From NCBI GenBank assembly GCA_003599735.1, contig QZJI01000040.1, positions 1 to 59,282 on the forward strand: DNA of 59,282 bases, given 5' to 3'. The notes under the pieces were generated by a model, which was not told the DNA's origin, ran no database searches, and was given only the letters and a program-made list of their open reading frames with translations. Source of the stretch: Dehalococcoidia bacterium. GTDB taxonomy: Bacteria > Chloroflexota > Dehalococcoidia > UBA2979. The translations under genes and the position numbers were made by a program. Every line of letters begins with the position of its first letter. The first letter of the stretch is position 1. Below, piece by piece: positions 27,191 to 36,775 of the stretch.

Positions 27191-27952
27191 CTATTGGGCG
27201 GTGTATCCACCGTCCACGACGTGGTAGCTGCCCGTGATGAACGAGGCCGCATCCGAAGCGAGGAACGCTACGAGCGCAGCGACCTCCTCCGGCGTACCGA
27301 GCCGCTTCATCGCGTGCAGATCAGCGATCGCCTTCTGCGCCGCTTCATCCAGGTTTTGGGCGATGAGTGGCGTCGCGATAAAGCCCGGCCCGACGCTCGT
27401 CACGCGGACTCCCTGCGTTCCGTACTCGATCGCCGCACTCTTGGTGAGACCGAGGACGCCATGCTTGGCTGCGACATACGCCGCGCTGCTCGCGAATCCG
27501 ACCGATCCGAGGATCGAAGCCATGTTCACGATCGCACCACCACCGGTCTGCAGCATCGCGGGGATTTCGTATCGCATGCCGTAGAACACACCGTTGAGAT
27601 TGACTGCGATTACGCGGTCCCAGCTCTCAATGGAGTATTCGCCGGTCAGGCTCGCGTCGCCGCCAATGCCTGCGTTGTTTACGGCAACGTCCAGGCGTCC
27701 ATATGTGTCGAGTGCGAAGCGCACCATCGCCTCGACGGACGGCGGTGCGGCGACGTCGACCTTCACCGCCGCGGCCTGACCACCGGCGGTCGTTGCCGCG
27801 CGCGCGACACGCTCGGCGGCTTCGACGTTAAAGTCGGCGACCACCACCTGCGCGCCTCGAGCAGCGAGCGCGACGACAACCGCCTCGCCGATCCCCGAGC
27901 CGCCGCCGGTAACGATCGCCACCTTGCCGGAGTAGTCCTGTTGGTCTGCCAT
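27191..27952 (-). CDS. classical SDR oxidoreductase
   Basis: A 253-aa protein with intact SDR motifs: TGGGSGIG (15-22), NNAG, catalytic Ser in NMASILGS, and YVAAK for Tyr/Lys. It uses NAD(P)(H) on a hydroxyl/ketone substrate that cannot be named from sequence. The start has AGAGGT 7 nt upstream. It lies about 100 nt downstream of the VOC protein gene in the same direction, and the pair faces an HxlR regulator, suggesting a small inducible catabolic or detoxification operon. Confidence 0.9.
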   Translation of the reverse strand: MADQQDYSGKVAIVTGGGSGIGEAVVVALAARGAQVVVADFNVEAAERVARAATTAGGQAAAVKVDVAAPPSVEAMVRFALDTYGRLDVAVNNAGIGGDASLTGEYSIESWDRVIAVNLNGVFYGMRYEIPAMLQTGGGAIVNMASILGSVGFASSAAYVAAKHGVLGLTKSAAIEYGTQGVRVTSVGPGFIATPLIAQNLDEAAQKAIADLHAMKRLGTPEEVAALVAFLASDAASFITGSYHVVDGGYTAQ

Positions 27953-28052
27953 GTCGATACCTCTTCCTCGGGCGTCTCGGCATCCCGTGATGCGTTGCGG
28001 CCGCCAGTACTCGTTGATGATGCATTCGCGCGGCTGAGGTCGCCGCGCTGAC

Positions 28053-28541
28053 TTACTGCTGTGCTGCCAGCTGGTCCGCGAGTCCCCGGCGGGCCAGTTC
28101 GCCCTCGAGATCGAGGTGCTTCGTGCCGAAGCCGCGGTGCTCCCACTCATCGCGGGGAACCATCCAGAAGACCTCAAACTCGTTGCCGTCCGGGTCCTTC
28201 CCGTAGAGGCTCAGGCTGTTGCCGTGGTCCGATTGCCCGGTCAGCGCGTCGGCGTTGGTTAGCGCGTCGCGCGCACCTGCCAGGTCGGAGAGCGTGTCGA
28301 CCTCCCACGCGAGGTGGTAGAGGCCCACGCGGTCGCCGCGGCCCGGCGGTGGCGCCTGCTCGCCGATGCCGAAGAGCCCGAGATCATGGTGGTTGTCGCT
28401 GCCGTTCGCACGCAGGAAATACGCGCGCTCACCCATCGCCTCGACGACCTCGAAGCCCAGTACGTCGCGGTAGAACTCGAAGGCCCGCGTCGCGTCTCGG
28501 ACGTAGAGCACCGCGTGGTTGAGTCGGTTGATCTTGAACAT
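28053..28541 (-). CDS. VOC-superfamily (glyoxalase/extradiol dioxygenase-like) protein
   Basis: A 162-aa VOC protein with candidate metal ligands at the expected places: His in RLNHAVLYV, His in GLYHLAWEV and Glu in GNEFEVFW. It is of the catechol-2,3-dioxygenase-like group. The ATG at 28541 has GAGGAG 6 nt upstream; upstream ATGs at 28547 and 28559 are less well spaced. First gene after the operator palindromes shared with the HxlR regulator, so it is probably repressed or induced by it. Confidence 0.88.
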   Translation of the reverse strand: MFKINRLNHAVLYVRDATRAFEFYRDVLGFEVVEAMGERAYFLRANGSDNHHDLGLFGIGEQAPPPGRGDRVGLYHLAWEVDTLSDLAGARDALTNADALTGQSDHGNSLSLYGKDPDGNEFEVFWMVPRDEWEHRGFGTKHLDLEGELARRGLADQLAAQQ

Positions 28542-28606
28542 GGCCATCTCCTCGCCCATTGTGCCCCTTCGCGGGGACACCAACTTAGTCGCATCACGGT
28601 TCTTGT

Positions 28607-28653
28607 GTTACCCTCAGTAACAAACAACCCGTTAGTTCTGATTCAGAACTAAC
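28607..28653. promoter_or_regulatory. palindromic operators between VOC/SDR operon and hxlR-type gene
   Basis: Two palindromes lie in the 183-nt divergent gap. One has 5-nt arms GTTAC/GTAAC (28607-28621). The other spans 23 nt with 11-nt perfect arms GTTAGTTCTGA/TCAGAACTAAC (28631-28653). Such long perfect dyads fit a dimeric winged-helix repressor like HxlR. Binding by the adjacent regulator is inference. Confidence 0.7.
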
Positions 28654-28724
28654 CACATCTTCGGTGACTAACCGGCCCTTGTGAAGACGGCACTTCGAAG
28701 TGCCATACGCACTCGGAGGGAACC

Positions 28725-29120
28725 ATGAGGAATCAGGCGATGGACGAAGAATCGATTGGGGCCGTCGACGCCTGCCTCGTGCGAGACGTGCTCGACCGCG
28801 TTGGGGATAAGTGGTCCGTCTACGTGGTCCACATGCTCGGCGGCGGCACGATGCGCTTCAGCGAGCTGCGTCGCGGAATCGACGGCATCAGCCAGCGCAT
28901 GCTTACTGTCACACTCCGCGGCCTCGAGCGTGACGGCCTCGTCTCACGGAAGGTCTACCCGGTCGTCCCGCCGCGCGTGGACTATGCCCTCACACCGCTG
29001 GGTCAAACCTTGCTCGATGCAGTCTGTGCCTTGGTCAAATGGTCCGAGGCGCACCGGCAGGACATCGACGTAGCGCGCGCGCGGTACGACGAGCGGGAGG
29101 AAGTCCTCCTCCCGGCCTAG
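28725..29120 (+). CDS. HxlR-family transcriptional regulator
   Basis: A 131-aa protein with the HxlR winged helix: CLVRDVLDRVGDKWSVYVVHML (about 17-38), FSELRRGIDGISQRMLTVTLRGLERDGLV and the wing VPPRVDYALTPLG. Ribosome site GGAGGG before the ATG. It is divergent from the VOC/SDR operon across perfect palindromes, so it likely controls that operon and itself. Some HxlR proteins sense reactive electrophiles through Cys; the only Cys here are in the N-terminal helix and near residue 104. Confidence 0.9.
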   Translation: MRNQAMDEESIGAVDACLVRDVLDRVGDKWSVYVVHMLGGGTMRFSELRRGIDGISQRMLTVTLRGLERDGLVSRKVYPVVPPRVDYALTPLGQTLLDAVCALVKWSEAHRQDIDVARARYDEREEVLLPA

Positions 29121-29195
29121 ATTCTGCGTCCGATCTTTGCGCTCAGGCGATACTGCTTCGCAGAGGTCTTAGAAGCGCGGTGGACAGGAGTAATG

Positions 29196-29846
29196 ATGGA
29201 CAACATCCTGGTGGCCACCGACCTGTCCGAGCGATCGCGGCTTGCTGTCCGTCGTGCGGCATTGATTGCGGCCGCCGCGCGGGCGCGGCTGCATGTCCTG
29301 CACGTCGTGGACGAAGCGCAGCCACCGGAGATCGTGGAAGCCCACCTCAGCGGTGCGAGCGCCTGGCTGCGCGAGCACCTCCCGAGCGATTGCGAAGCGG
29401 CCACTGCTGACGTCATCGTGCGCGAGGGCGACCCTCATTCGCAGATCATCGCGGTCGGCGACGAACTTTCCGTCGACTTGATCGTTCTGGGTGAGCACCG
29501 TGAGCGGCTTCTGCTCGATGCGTTCGTTGGTACTACGGCGGAACGCATCCTCCGCGTTGCATCGCGGCCGGTACTTATCGTGCACAGCGAATCGCTCGAA
29601 CCCTATGGGCGCGTTCACATCGCGACAGACCTATCCGAGCCGTCCGCGCACGCCGCTCGTACCGCGCACCGGCTCGGGCTGCTTGGAGAAAAGACTTCCG
29701 TCATCCATGTGTTCCAAGCGATCGGCAAGGGAAAGCTGCAGCCAGTGGCGCCACCGGCGATGTGGGAGTCGTCAGCAGTTCCGATCGTTCCGGAGTTCCC
29801 GAACGCCAGCGACCCACCAACATCACTCTGCGCTGAGGTGCCCTGA
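29196..29846 (+). CDS. universal stress protein with truncated second Usp repeat
   Basis: A 216-aa protein. Usp domain 1 (1-118) has [34 protein letters not shown] and the ATP-loop-like [18 protein letters not shown]. From about 123 a second repeat begins ([25 protein letters not shown]) but stops after its first half, ending in a Pro-rich tail. The 3' end overlaps the convergent Kef gene by 24 nt, so the second domain may have been truncated here. Start ATG 29196 with AGGAG 5 nt upstream. Confidence 0.88.
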   Translation: MDNILVATDLSERSRLAVRRAALIAAAARARLHVLHVVDEAQPPEIVEAHLSGASAWLREHLPSDCEAATADVIVREGDPHSQIIAVGDELSVDLIVLGEHRERLLLDAFVGTTAERILRVASRPVLIVHSESLEPYGRVHIATDLSEPSAHAARTAHRLGLLGEKTSVIHVFQAIGKGKLQPVAPPAMWESSAVPIVPEFPNASDPPTSLCAEVP

Positions 29847-31520
29847 CTCGCGCGACCGAAGACGCGCGATGAGAGCCTCTGCCTTTTCGATGGATGTGCC
29901 GTAGCGCAGCAGGCTATGCCGACTCATCTCCAGTGCAAGTTCCAACTCCCCCACCACGGCCTCAGTCGCGCCGCGCCGTTCCAGCTCGTCGCGCTCACCG
30001 AGCGAATGCGTTCGGACCACGATGTCGACCTTGGGGTTTACCGCCCGCGCGAGATCCACGATTCGTCGGATTGCGATCGGATCGGGAATCGCGACGACCA
30101 ACAGCGTGGCTCGAGCCAGTCCAGCACGGTCGAGGACCGCGCGGTTGGAGGCACTGCCGATGATCACCCGCTCTCGTTGCTCCCGGAGCTCATCCACCAG
30201 GTTCCGGTTTTGCTCGACGATGACGATTTCGGTGATGACCTCGCGGAGTGCGGAGGCGATCACCCGACCAACGCGGCCGTACCCAAGAAGAATTGCGTGT
30301 CCTCCAAACGGCGCGTCCGCAAAGCCCAGCGGCGGCTCGGTCCGTTCGAGCGACAGCCGCCGATCCAGCCAGCCTGATACCGGCAGTCCGAGGCGATAAC
30401 AGAACGGTGCGGCGAGAATGCTCACCACTGCGCCGAGCAGCAGCACGCTGAACACCTGCTGCGATAGCAGTCCAGCGTCCGAACCAACACGTGCTAGGAG
30501 GAACGAGAATTCGGCGGACTGCGCCAGCACGATCCCGGTCAGCACGGCGGTCCGGACGCGGAATCCGAAGGCGGCCGTCAGCAGGGCCGTGATCGTGCCC
30601 TTCGCCAACACGATGATCGCCACGATCACAGCCACGACATGGAACTGCTCGATGAGCAGAATGGGATTCACCAGCATCCCGACCGCGACGAAGAACAGCG
30701 CCGAGAAGACGTCGCGGATCGGCGAGATCTCGCCGAGCACGTGGTGCGCGAGATCCGATCGTGCGACAAACATTCCGCCAAGGAATGCGGCGAGGGCGGG
30801 CGACACGCCGAAGCCTCCACCCAGCACGGCAACCACGAGCGCGATGCCCGCCGCGGAGAGAACGAAAACCTCCGGGTTCCCGAACCCCGCCAGGTGTTCG
30901 AGGAGTCGCGGGATGACAAAGATGCCGATTGGCACCAGCAGCGCCAGGAACAGCAGAGCGAGGCCGACGGCGCGCAGGACATCCATCCCGACGCTGCCGG
31001 ATGACGCGTCTCCGAGGCTCACGAGCGTGACAAGCAGGAGGATCGACGAGAGGTCTTGAACCGACGACCAGGCGAGCCCGACGCGCCCATGCACCGAATC
31101 GATCTCACCGAATTCACTCAGCACCTTCGTCAGGACGGTGCTCGACGAGTTCGAGACGACGAACCCAACCGCCAGGCTTTCGAGCGGCGTCCACCCGAGG
31201 AGTTGCGCTGCGCCGTAGCCGACAAGCCCGGTCAGTATGACCTGTGCGCCAGCGCCCAACACTGCGACACGGCCCACCCGCCTCAGGTCGCTGAACGTGA
31301 ACTGCAGGCCGATAGCGAACATCAGAAGGATTACGCCAAAGTCGGCCAGTTCATTCACCGCACTGACGTTCGCGACGAATCCCGGCGTGTAAGGGCCGAT
31401 TGCGACGCCGGCCAGCACGTACCCCACCGTGAGTGGCAGGCCAAGACGCGCGGCAACGACGGCGCTGAACCCTGCGGCGCCCAGTGAGAGCACCAGCGTC
31501 TCCAGCAGCGTGGCCTCCAT
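29823..31520 (-). CDS. Kef-type monovalent cation:proton antiporter with TrkA-N domain
   Basis: A 565-aa protein: about 12 membrane helices of the CPA2 family (residues 1-385), including the unwound-helix region [15 protein letters not shown] and [15 protein letters not shown] cytosolic RCK/TrkA-N Rossmann domain follows from about 410 ([18 protein letters not shown]). It likely exchanges K+ or Na+ for H+ under nucleotide gating. The ATG at 31520 has AGGGA 6 nt upstream; the frame is open further upstream only because it runs through a glycosyltransferase remnant. Confidence 0.92.
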   Translation of the reverse strand: MEATLLETLVLSLGAAGFSAVVAARLGLPLTVGYVLAGVAIGPYTPGFVANVSAVNELADFGVILLMFAIGLQFTFSDLRRVGRVAVLGAGAQVILTGLVGYGAAQLLGWTPLESLAVGFVVSNSSSTVLTKVLSEFGEIDSVHGRVGLAWSSVQDLSSILLLVTLVSLGDASSGSVGMDVLRAVGLALLFLALLVPIGIFVIPRLLEHLAGFGNPEVFVLSAAGIALVVAVLGGGFGVSPALAAFLGGMFVARSDLAHHVLGEISPIRDVFSALFFVAVGMLVNPILLIEQFHVVAVIVAIIVLAKGTITALLTAAFGFRVRTAVLTGIVLAQSAEFSFLLARVGSDAGLLSQQVFSVLLLGAVVSILAAPFCYRLGLPVSGWLDRRLSLERTEPPLGFADAPFGGHAILLGYGRVGRVIASALREVITEIVIVEQNRNLVDELREQRERVIIGSASNRAVLDRAGLARATLLVVAIPDPIAIRRIVDLARAVNPKVDIVVRTHSLGERDELERRGATEAVVGELELALEMSRHSLLRYGTSIEKAEALIARLRSRESGHLSAE

Positions 31521-31669
31521 CGGAGTCCCTTCGTGCACCCGCAGCCGCCGACGCGCTGTGTTGGCTGGTGTCCGCTCCCGGAGGGAAGAATAAGGGGTGA
31601 CGATACACGAGGCACACCCTCGGCCAGCGCATGCCATGATCACGGGCGGATCATCTCCCGCAGCGATCG

Positions 31670-31799
31670 AGCACGGATTCGTCATCGGTCGGCACACGAG
31701 CGTTGGCTTGCCTGCGCGAAGTCCCACGCACGTGGTCCCCGCCCCGCCGTGGTGGACTACGGTATCCACTCGAGGGACGAGCCAGTCATGTGGAACCTC
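31670..31799 (-). pseudogene. glycosyltransferase (GT1/UGT-like) remnant
   Basis: About 43 codons read as [20 protein letters not shown] followed by [20 protein letters not shown]. This is the sugar-nucleotide-binding signature of bacterial sterol/macrolide-type glycosyltransferases (HHGGAGTT, then GLRAGxP). Nothing before or after belongs to that family, and the frame runs on into the Kef gene. Only this C-terminal motif survives of an original gene of about 400 aa. Confidence 0.75.
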
Positions 31800-31817
31800 A
31801 TCGACGCCACACGAGGA

Positions 31818-32636
31818 CTACCGGCGGAGGAAGGCCAACGGCTGCCAGACGCCGACGCCGATCTCGCGGCCGCGGAAGGCGAGCAGCGCGAGGACGCTGA
31901 GGACCAAGGTCGCGCCGAGGAGGCCGACCTGGTGCGTCCAGTCCACGCCGTCTCGCAGCACTCGGCCAGTGTCCGCGTAGTAATAGGGACTGCCGTACCG
32001 CATCCACTCGATCGATGGGGCGACCTGCGAGAGCGACGAGACGAGGTAAGACGTGATCGCGAGGGCGGTGAGGAGCCCCGCCGCTGTGCCTCGGGCCGGG
32101 GCGATCGCGCCGACGAAGAACCCCATCGCGCCGAAGCACAGCGCGAGCGGCGCCATCGAGGCGGTCCCGGCGATGAGGGTCGTCGTCGTGATGTTGTCGT
32201 GGAGGTCCACGAGCGGCACCGTGACCACCCACGCCACAGCGATCGCGACGAGGATGACGAACGTGCATCCGGTGAACGCCAGCATCGCTTCCAGCATCAG
32301 GCGCGTACGGGAGATCGGGGGTGACAGCAAGCCATCGAGCGACCCGCGGCTCTCCTCGCCCGCGATCAGGCCCGTGGACGCGACGATGCCCCAGATCATC
32401 AGGACGATCGGGGCGAACGATTGCCAGCGCGCCGTGAGGTATCCCGTCGGGGTGCCGATGTCCTCGGTGCCGAGGAACCGCAGCAACTCCGGGGGCAGGT
32501 CGATGGAGCGAAGGGTGGCCTCGACGCTCGGATACAGCAACACCGTCACCGCGGCGTAGACCGCGAGGCCGAGGCCGTACCAGATGACGGACGACGTCAG
32601 GCTACGCACGAACCGACGGGTGACGGGGAGCGTCAT
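31818..32636 (-). CDS. ABC-2 type transporter permease
   Basis: A 272-aa protein with six hydrophobic segments and the ABC-2 layout: N-terminal helix, long first loop (about 35-80), GEESRGSLDGLLSPPISRTRLM (about 93-114; the coupling-helix motif), then four helices. It exports an unknown substrate with the adjacent ATPase, whose corrected reading frame ends overlapping this start by 4 nt. Confidence 0.88.
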   Translation of the reverse strand: MTLPVTRRFVRSLTSSVIWYGLGLAVYAAVTVLLYPSVEATLRSIDLPPELLRFLGTEDIGTPTGYLTARWQSFAPIVLMIWGIVASTGLIAGEESRGSLDGLLSPPISRTRLMLEAMLAFTGCTFVILVAIAVAWVVTVPLVDLHDNITTTTLIAGTASMAPLALCFGAMGFFVGAIAPARGTAAGLLTALAITSYLVSSLSQVAPSIEWMRYGSPYYYADTGRVLRDGVDWTHQVGLLGATLVLSVLALLAFRGREIGVGVWQPLAFLRR

Positions 32637-33536
32637 TCGTCTGCCGCCGGGACATCGCGGTAGTGGCGCATGAACAGCTCCTCAAGCGTACGCTCGCGCA
32701 CCTCGAGGTGCCGGACGTGCTGGGCCGCCAGCCATCGCACGAGACCCATCGAGCGCATCGCTCTGCGTGGTGAGGATGAGCCGCCCGGCGTGCTCGCCTG
32801 TGAGTTCGACGCCGGGTGGCAGAGCACCCGCGGGGAGGCCGCCGTCGAGCTCGACCTCGACGTGTACCGGCGCCACGCGGCGCTGCTCCTCGAGGTCTAC
32901 GGTCTCGACGACCTCGCCCGCCCGGACGATGGCGGAGCGTGCGCAGATCGACTCGACCTCGGAGAGGATGTGCGAGGAGAAGAACACAGTCGTGCCCTCA
33001 GCGGCGGCTTCGCGAAGCATCCCCTCGACCTCGTGTTGGTTGAGCGGATCGAGGCCGGTCGTGGGCTCATCGAGGACGAGCAGCGGCGCGCGCGTGAGCA
33101 GCGCCTGGATAATGCCGACCTTCTGGCGGTTGCCCCGCGACAGTTGCGCGATCTTGCGCGAGGGGTCGAGGGCGAGGCGCTCGGCGAGGTCGCCGGCGTG
33201 GCGCGCGTCGAACGGCTGGCGGCGAGCCGCCGCGGTGAACGTGAACACATCCATCCCAGTCGCGCCGGCACCGTACACCGGGTCGCTCGGCAGGTACCCG
33301 ACACGTTCGCGCACCTCGACGGACTGGCGCTGACAGTCGAGGCCAAAGACGGACACGGCACCGCTGGTCGGGCGGATGAGGTCGAGGATGATGCGGATGG
33401 TCGTGCTCTTGCCAGCGCCGTTGGGGCCGAGGAAGCCAAACACCTCGCCCTCCGCGACGCGGAGGTCGACGCCATGGAGCGCCTGGACGCTCCCGTAGCG
33501 CTTGATCAGCCGTTCGATCCGGAGCGCGTCCGTCAT
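32633..33536 (-). pseudogene. ABC transporter ATP-binding protein with C-terminal frameshift
   Basis: Intact nucleotide-binding domain: Walker A GPNGAGKST (about 38-46), Q-loop, signature LSRGNRQK, Walker B LLVLDEPTTGLDP and H-loop SSHILSE. After RLILTTQSDA (near 32770) the frame continues as Arg/Pro/Ala-rich sequence to a stop at 32682. The -1/+1 frame reads MGLVRWLAAQHVRHLEVRER then TLEELFMRHY, which is the usual C-terminus of this family, and ends at 32633 overlapping the permease start. One indel between about 32745 and 32780 explains this. It may be a real mutation or an assembly error. In frame the broken protein still has a full ATPase core (284 aa). Confidence 0.85.
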
Positions 33537-33762
33537 GCGACCACTCTACGCCCGGCGGTGACGGCTCGTGAGGTGCCACCAGACGCGGACGGCCGCGAGG
33601 CGCTCATCCAGCGATGCCGGATCGCCTAGACTTGGTGAGCGCGGCGGTAATCGCTGTCGTGTCGACTCAGAGGATCGCGAGAACCTGGAACGGCACCGCA
33701 GTCGTTTCGTCGTTCCGGAACAGTGATGCCTATGTTCGTGACCTGGTGATGACGGCGTGGAC

Positions 33763-34515
33763 TTAAAGGAAACGCCCCGCGCCTTGTGCCAGCAGCCAGG
33801 TCAGCGCGGCCGCCGGGCCGTCGACGATATCGCTCGCGGGCAACTGAGGCCGATCGATCATCACGACGGGCAGCCGGAGCGACCGCGCCGCGGCGATCTT
33901 CGGATACGTCTCCTCGCCCCCACTGTTGCGCGTCACCAGCACCTCGATGCGATGCGCCCGCATGAGCGCGCGCTCGCCGTCGTCGCTAAACGGCCCTCGG
34001 TCGAGTAGCAATTCCCCTGGCGGCCGTCGCGTTTCGACTCCAGGCGCTTCGATCATGCGGGACAGGAACCACAGGTGTTCGAGGGGCGCGAACGCGGCCA
34101 ATTCCTGCCGCCCGATCGTGAGGAACACCCGCTGCGCGAGCCTGGGCAGCGCCATCGCGGCGGCGGCGGCGCTCTCCACGCGTATCCAGCAGTCGCCCGG
34201 CGTCTCCTCCCACCGGGGACGTTCGAGGAGCAGTCGCGGCACTCCGGTCGCCGCCGCGGCCACCGCCGCACTCACCGAGATCCGGTCGGCAAACGGGTGT
34301 GTCGCGTCGACCAGCAGTTCGACGCCCTCGGCGCGCAGGTACGCGGCGAGCCCGTCTGCTCTGCCGAAGCCGCCGACGCGCACCTCGCCCTCGGGGAGGT
34401 CGGGGTTGGTCGTCCGGCCGGCGAGCGACGAGATCACGTCGAACCCGGCAGTCGCGGCGAGCGACGCCAGCCGCCGCGCGTCGCCCGTACCACCGAGGAT
34501 GAGCACTCGAGTCAC
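33763..34515 (-). CDS. cobK: precorrin-6A (cobalt-precorrin-6A) reductase CobK/CbiJ
   Basis: A 250-aa protein with the family N-terminus RVLILGGTGDARRLA (Rossmann-like), DATHPFADRIS (about 84-94) and the conserved C-terminal VTRNSGGEETYPKI (about 201-214). It reduces the C18-C19 bond of precorrin-6A or its cobalt form with NAD(P)H. GTG start at 34515. It is divergent from cobF across 111 nt and separated from the main corrin operon by cobF on the other strand. Confidence 0.92.
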   Translation of the reverse strand: MTRVLILGGTGDARRLASLAATAGFDVISSLAGRTTNPDLPEGEVRVGGFGRADGLAAYLRAEGVELLVDATHPFADRISVSAAVAAAATGVPRLLLERPRWEETPGDCWIRVESAAAAAMALPRLAQRVFLTIGRQELAAFAPLEHLWFLSRMIEAPGVETRRPPGELLLDRGPFSDDGERALMRAHRIEVLVTRNSGGEETYPKIAAARSLRLPVVMIDRPQLPASDIVDGPAAALTWLLAQGAGRFL

Positions 34516-34626
34516 GGCCAGAACGATAGCATCCGCTTGCCGCCCAGTGTCTTTAGCGGCATACAGTGGCTCGAAACGCGGAGAAAGGTGCTGTTCGGCG
34601 TGGACAGCCCGGGCGGAGGACGCGCG

Positions 34627-35391
34627 GTGAGGAAAGTTATGGTTATCGGCATCGGCGCGGGCGATCCGGAGTACCTCACCATGCAGGCCATCCATGCCCT
34701 GAACCGGGTCGACGTCTTCTTCGTCATGGATAAGCGTGACGAAACGCGCGATCTGGTCCGCATCCGGCAGGACATCTGCGACCGCTACATCACCGACCGG
34801 ACGTATCGCATCGTCGAAATCAACGATCCCGATCGCGATCGTACATCCGTGCCCTACCGCGCCGCCGTCGAGGCCTGGCGCCAGCATCGGGCCGAGGTCT
34901 GGGAGGCAGCGATCCGCGACGAATTGGAGGATGACGGCTGCGGGGCGTTCCTCGTCTGGGGTGACCCCTCGCTCTACGACAGCACGCTGGGAGTGATCGA
35001 TCACATCCTCGCGCGGGGCGTCCTCACCTTCGAGTACGAGGTGATCCCGGGGATCTCCAGCGTGCAGGCGCTCGCCGCAAAGCACCGGATCGCACTCAAC
35101 CGCATCGGCGGCCCGATCCAGATCACGACCGGCCGCCGGCTGCAGGAGGGCTTTCCGAGCGAGAGCGACGACGTGGTCGTGCTCCTCGACGGCGACTGCT
35201 CGTTCAGGCACGTCGCACACGAGGACCTCGACATCTACTGGGGCGCCTACGTCGGTACCGCAGACGAGATCCTGGTCTCCGGCGACCTGCAGACCGTCAT
35301 GGACGACATCGAGCGGGTACGTAGTGAGGCCCGCGCGCGCAAGGGCTGGATCATGGACGCCTACGTGCTCAAACGGAAAGCCTCTGAATAA
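34627..35391 (+). CDS. cobF: precorrin-6A synthase (deacetylating) CobF
   Basis: A 254-aa tetrapyrrole methylase-fold protein. VMVIGIGAGDPEYLTMQAIHAL at the N-terminus, the CobF-specific VFFVMDK, FLVWGDPSLYDSTL (about 107-120) and EVIPGISSVQALAA fit CobF: SAM-dependent C1 methylation with loss of the C20 two-carbon unit in the aerobic pathway. GTG start with GGAGGA upstream. It is the only corrin gene here on the plus strand. No cobG is present in the window, and a cbiD remnant is, so CobF may serve as the C1 methylase of a cobalt-early pathway; this is inference. Confidence 0.9.
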   Translation: MRKVMVIGIGAGDPEYLTMQAIHALNRVDVFFVMDKRDETRDLVRIRQDICDRYITDRTYRIVEINDPDRDRTSVPYRAAVEAWRQHRAEVWEAAIRDELEDDGCGAFLVWGDPSLYDSTLGVIDHILARGVLTFEYEVIPGISSVQALAAKHRIALNRIGGPIQITTGRRLQEGFPSESDDVVVLLDGDCSFRHVAHEDLDIYWGAYVGTADEILVSGDLQTVMDDIERVRSEARARKGWIMDAYVLKRKASE

Positions 35392-35404
35392 GCGAGCTGG
35401 CGCG

Positions 35405-36775
35405 TCAGCCGCCGGCGGCGGCAGCCTCGCACTGCGCGATGAACCGTGGCGCGATGTGGGCGTCCGTCGCGAAGTGCAGATGCACATATGACGCCCACAC
35501 ATTGCCTCGCGCGTAGCCTTCGTGACGCATGCGGTCAGTCGCGTAGGCACTCTGCTTCGGTTCCGGTGACTCTTCGAGCGTCGACCAGTGGAACTCGTGA
35601 CCGCGCACCGTCTGGCCGCGTGTGAGATGCGGGCCATCCGCCTGCGCCGTTGCCATCCGGTAACCGAGCGTGAGCCTGCGCTCTGCCATCGATGAGCGGA
35701 GCGGCACGATGCCGGCCATCGCATGCACGGCTCCTTCGTTGTCCGTGAGTTGCTGCCCCAGGTACATGAGGCCGCCGCACTCCCCATAGATGGGGAGCCC
35801 GCGCGCCGCCGCCACCCGTAGCGAGGCCAACATCGGCATGTTGGCGGACAACCCCTGCGCGTACAGTTCCGGGAACCCGCCACCGAGGTAGACGCCGGCA
35901 GTCCCAGCCGGGAGCGTGCGGTCATGCAGCGGGCTGAACGGCGCGATTACAGCACCCCAGGACGTCAGCAGGTCGAGGTTCTCCGGATACATGAAGCTGA
36001 ACGCTTCGTCATGTGCGACGGCGATCGTCACACGCTCTCCGAGCGCGGCAGCAGGCCATGGCGAGGTGTCGCCGCTGGCGTCCCGCGCACTCGATTCCCC
36101 TGCGAGGCGCAGTAGCTGCGTGAGGTCGACCTGCGAACTCACGCGCTCGATGGCGTCCGCGAAGAACTGGTCCGCCACACGACCCTCAACCGTCGGCACA
36201 AGGCCCAGGTACCGCTCGGGCACGCGCAGCGCATCGGTCCGTTGCAGCGCGCCAAGCACTGGGAGCCCGGTCGCCGCCTCGATTGGTTCCGTACACAGCG
36301 AGGCGTGGTTGGGGCTCGCCACGTTGTTCAGAATGACGCCCGTTACTCGCAGGTCCGGATCGAAGCGCTGAAAACCGAGGACCTGCGCGGCCACGCTGCG
36401 CGCCGTCTTCGCCGCATCCACGACCAGGATGACGGGCAATCCGAGGAGCTTTGCCACTTCGGCGGTGCTACCAGCCTCGCCGCCTCCAGAGCGGCCATCG
36501 AACAGGCCCATCACGCCTTCGATCACGGCAATGTCCGCGTCGCGTGTCGCGCGCTCAAAGATCTGTCGCAACGCGTCGTGGGGAACCATCCACGAGTCGA
36601 GCGTGTGGCACGGTCGCCCCGCCGCCCGCGCATGGTAGGAGGGGTCGATGTAGTCCGGTCCGACCTTGAACGGCGCCACCGCCAGCCCGCGCGCACGCAG
36701 CGCACCGATCAGGCCGCAAGTGATGGTCGTCTTCCCAACACCACTCGCGGTCCCCGCGATCACGACACCCTTCAT
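35405..36775 (-). CDS. cobB: cobyrinic acid a,c-diamide synthase CobB/CbiA
   Basis: A 456-aa protein: N-terminal ATP-binding domain with GTASGVGKTTI (about 8-18), VGPDYIDPSYH and EGVMGLFDG; C-terminal class I glutaminase-like domain with YGECGGLMYLG (catalytic Cys, about 333-343) and HEFHWSTLEE. It amidates the a and c side chains using glutamine and ATP. Length matches the family. The ATG overlaps the cobJ stop; it is the last gene of the minus-strand corrin operon. Confidence 0.95.
   Translation of the reverse strand: MKGVVIAGTASGVGKTTITCGLIGALRARGLAVAPFKVGPDYIDPSYHARAAGRPCHTLDSWMVPHDALRQIFERATRDADIAVIEGVMGLFDGRSGGGEAGSTAEVAKLLGLPVILVVDAAKTARSVAAQVLGFQRFDPDLRVTGVILNNVASPNHASLCTEPIEAATGLPVLGALQRTDALRVPERYLGLVPTVEGRVADQFFADAIERVSSQVDLTQLLRLAGESSARDASGDTSPWPAAALGERVTIAVAHDEAFSFMYPENLDLLTSWGAVIAPFSPLHDRTLPAGTAGVYLGGGFPELYAQGLSANMPMLASLRVAAARGLPIYGECGGLMYLGQQLTDNEGAVHAMAGIVPLRSSMAERRLTLGYRMATAQADGPHLTRGQTVRGHEFHWSTLEESPEPKQSAYATDRMRHEGYARGNVWASYVHLHFATDAHIAPRFIAQCEAAAAGG

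Noticed and set aside
33659..33766. 35-codon ORF with RIARTWNGTAV resembling an ABM-domain N-terminus
   Set aside because: Too short, followed at once by a stop and no continuation in other frames that I can trace.
33763..35925. 720-codon minus-strand ORF read as one protein
   Set aside because: Only its last 250 codons are CobK. The remainder is antisense to cobF and cobB frames and has no family features.
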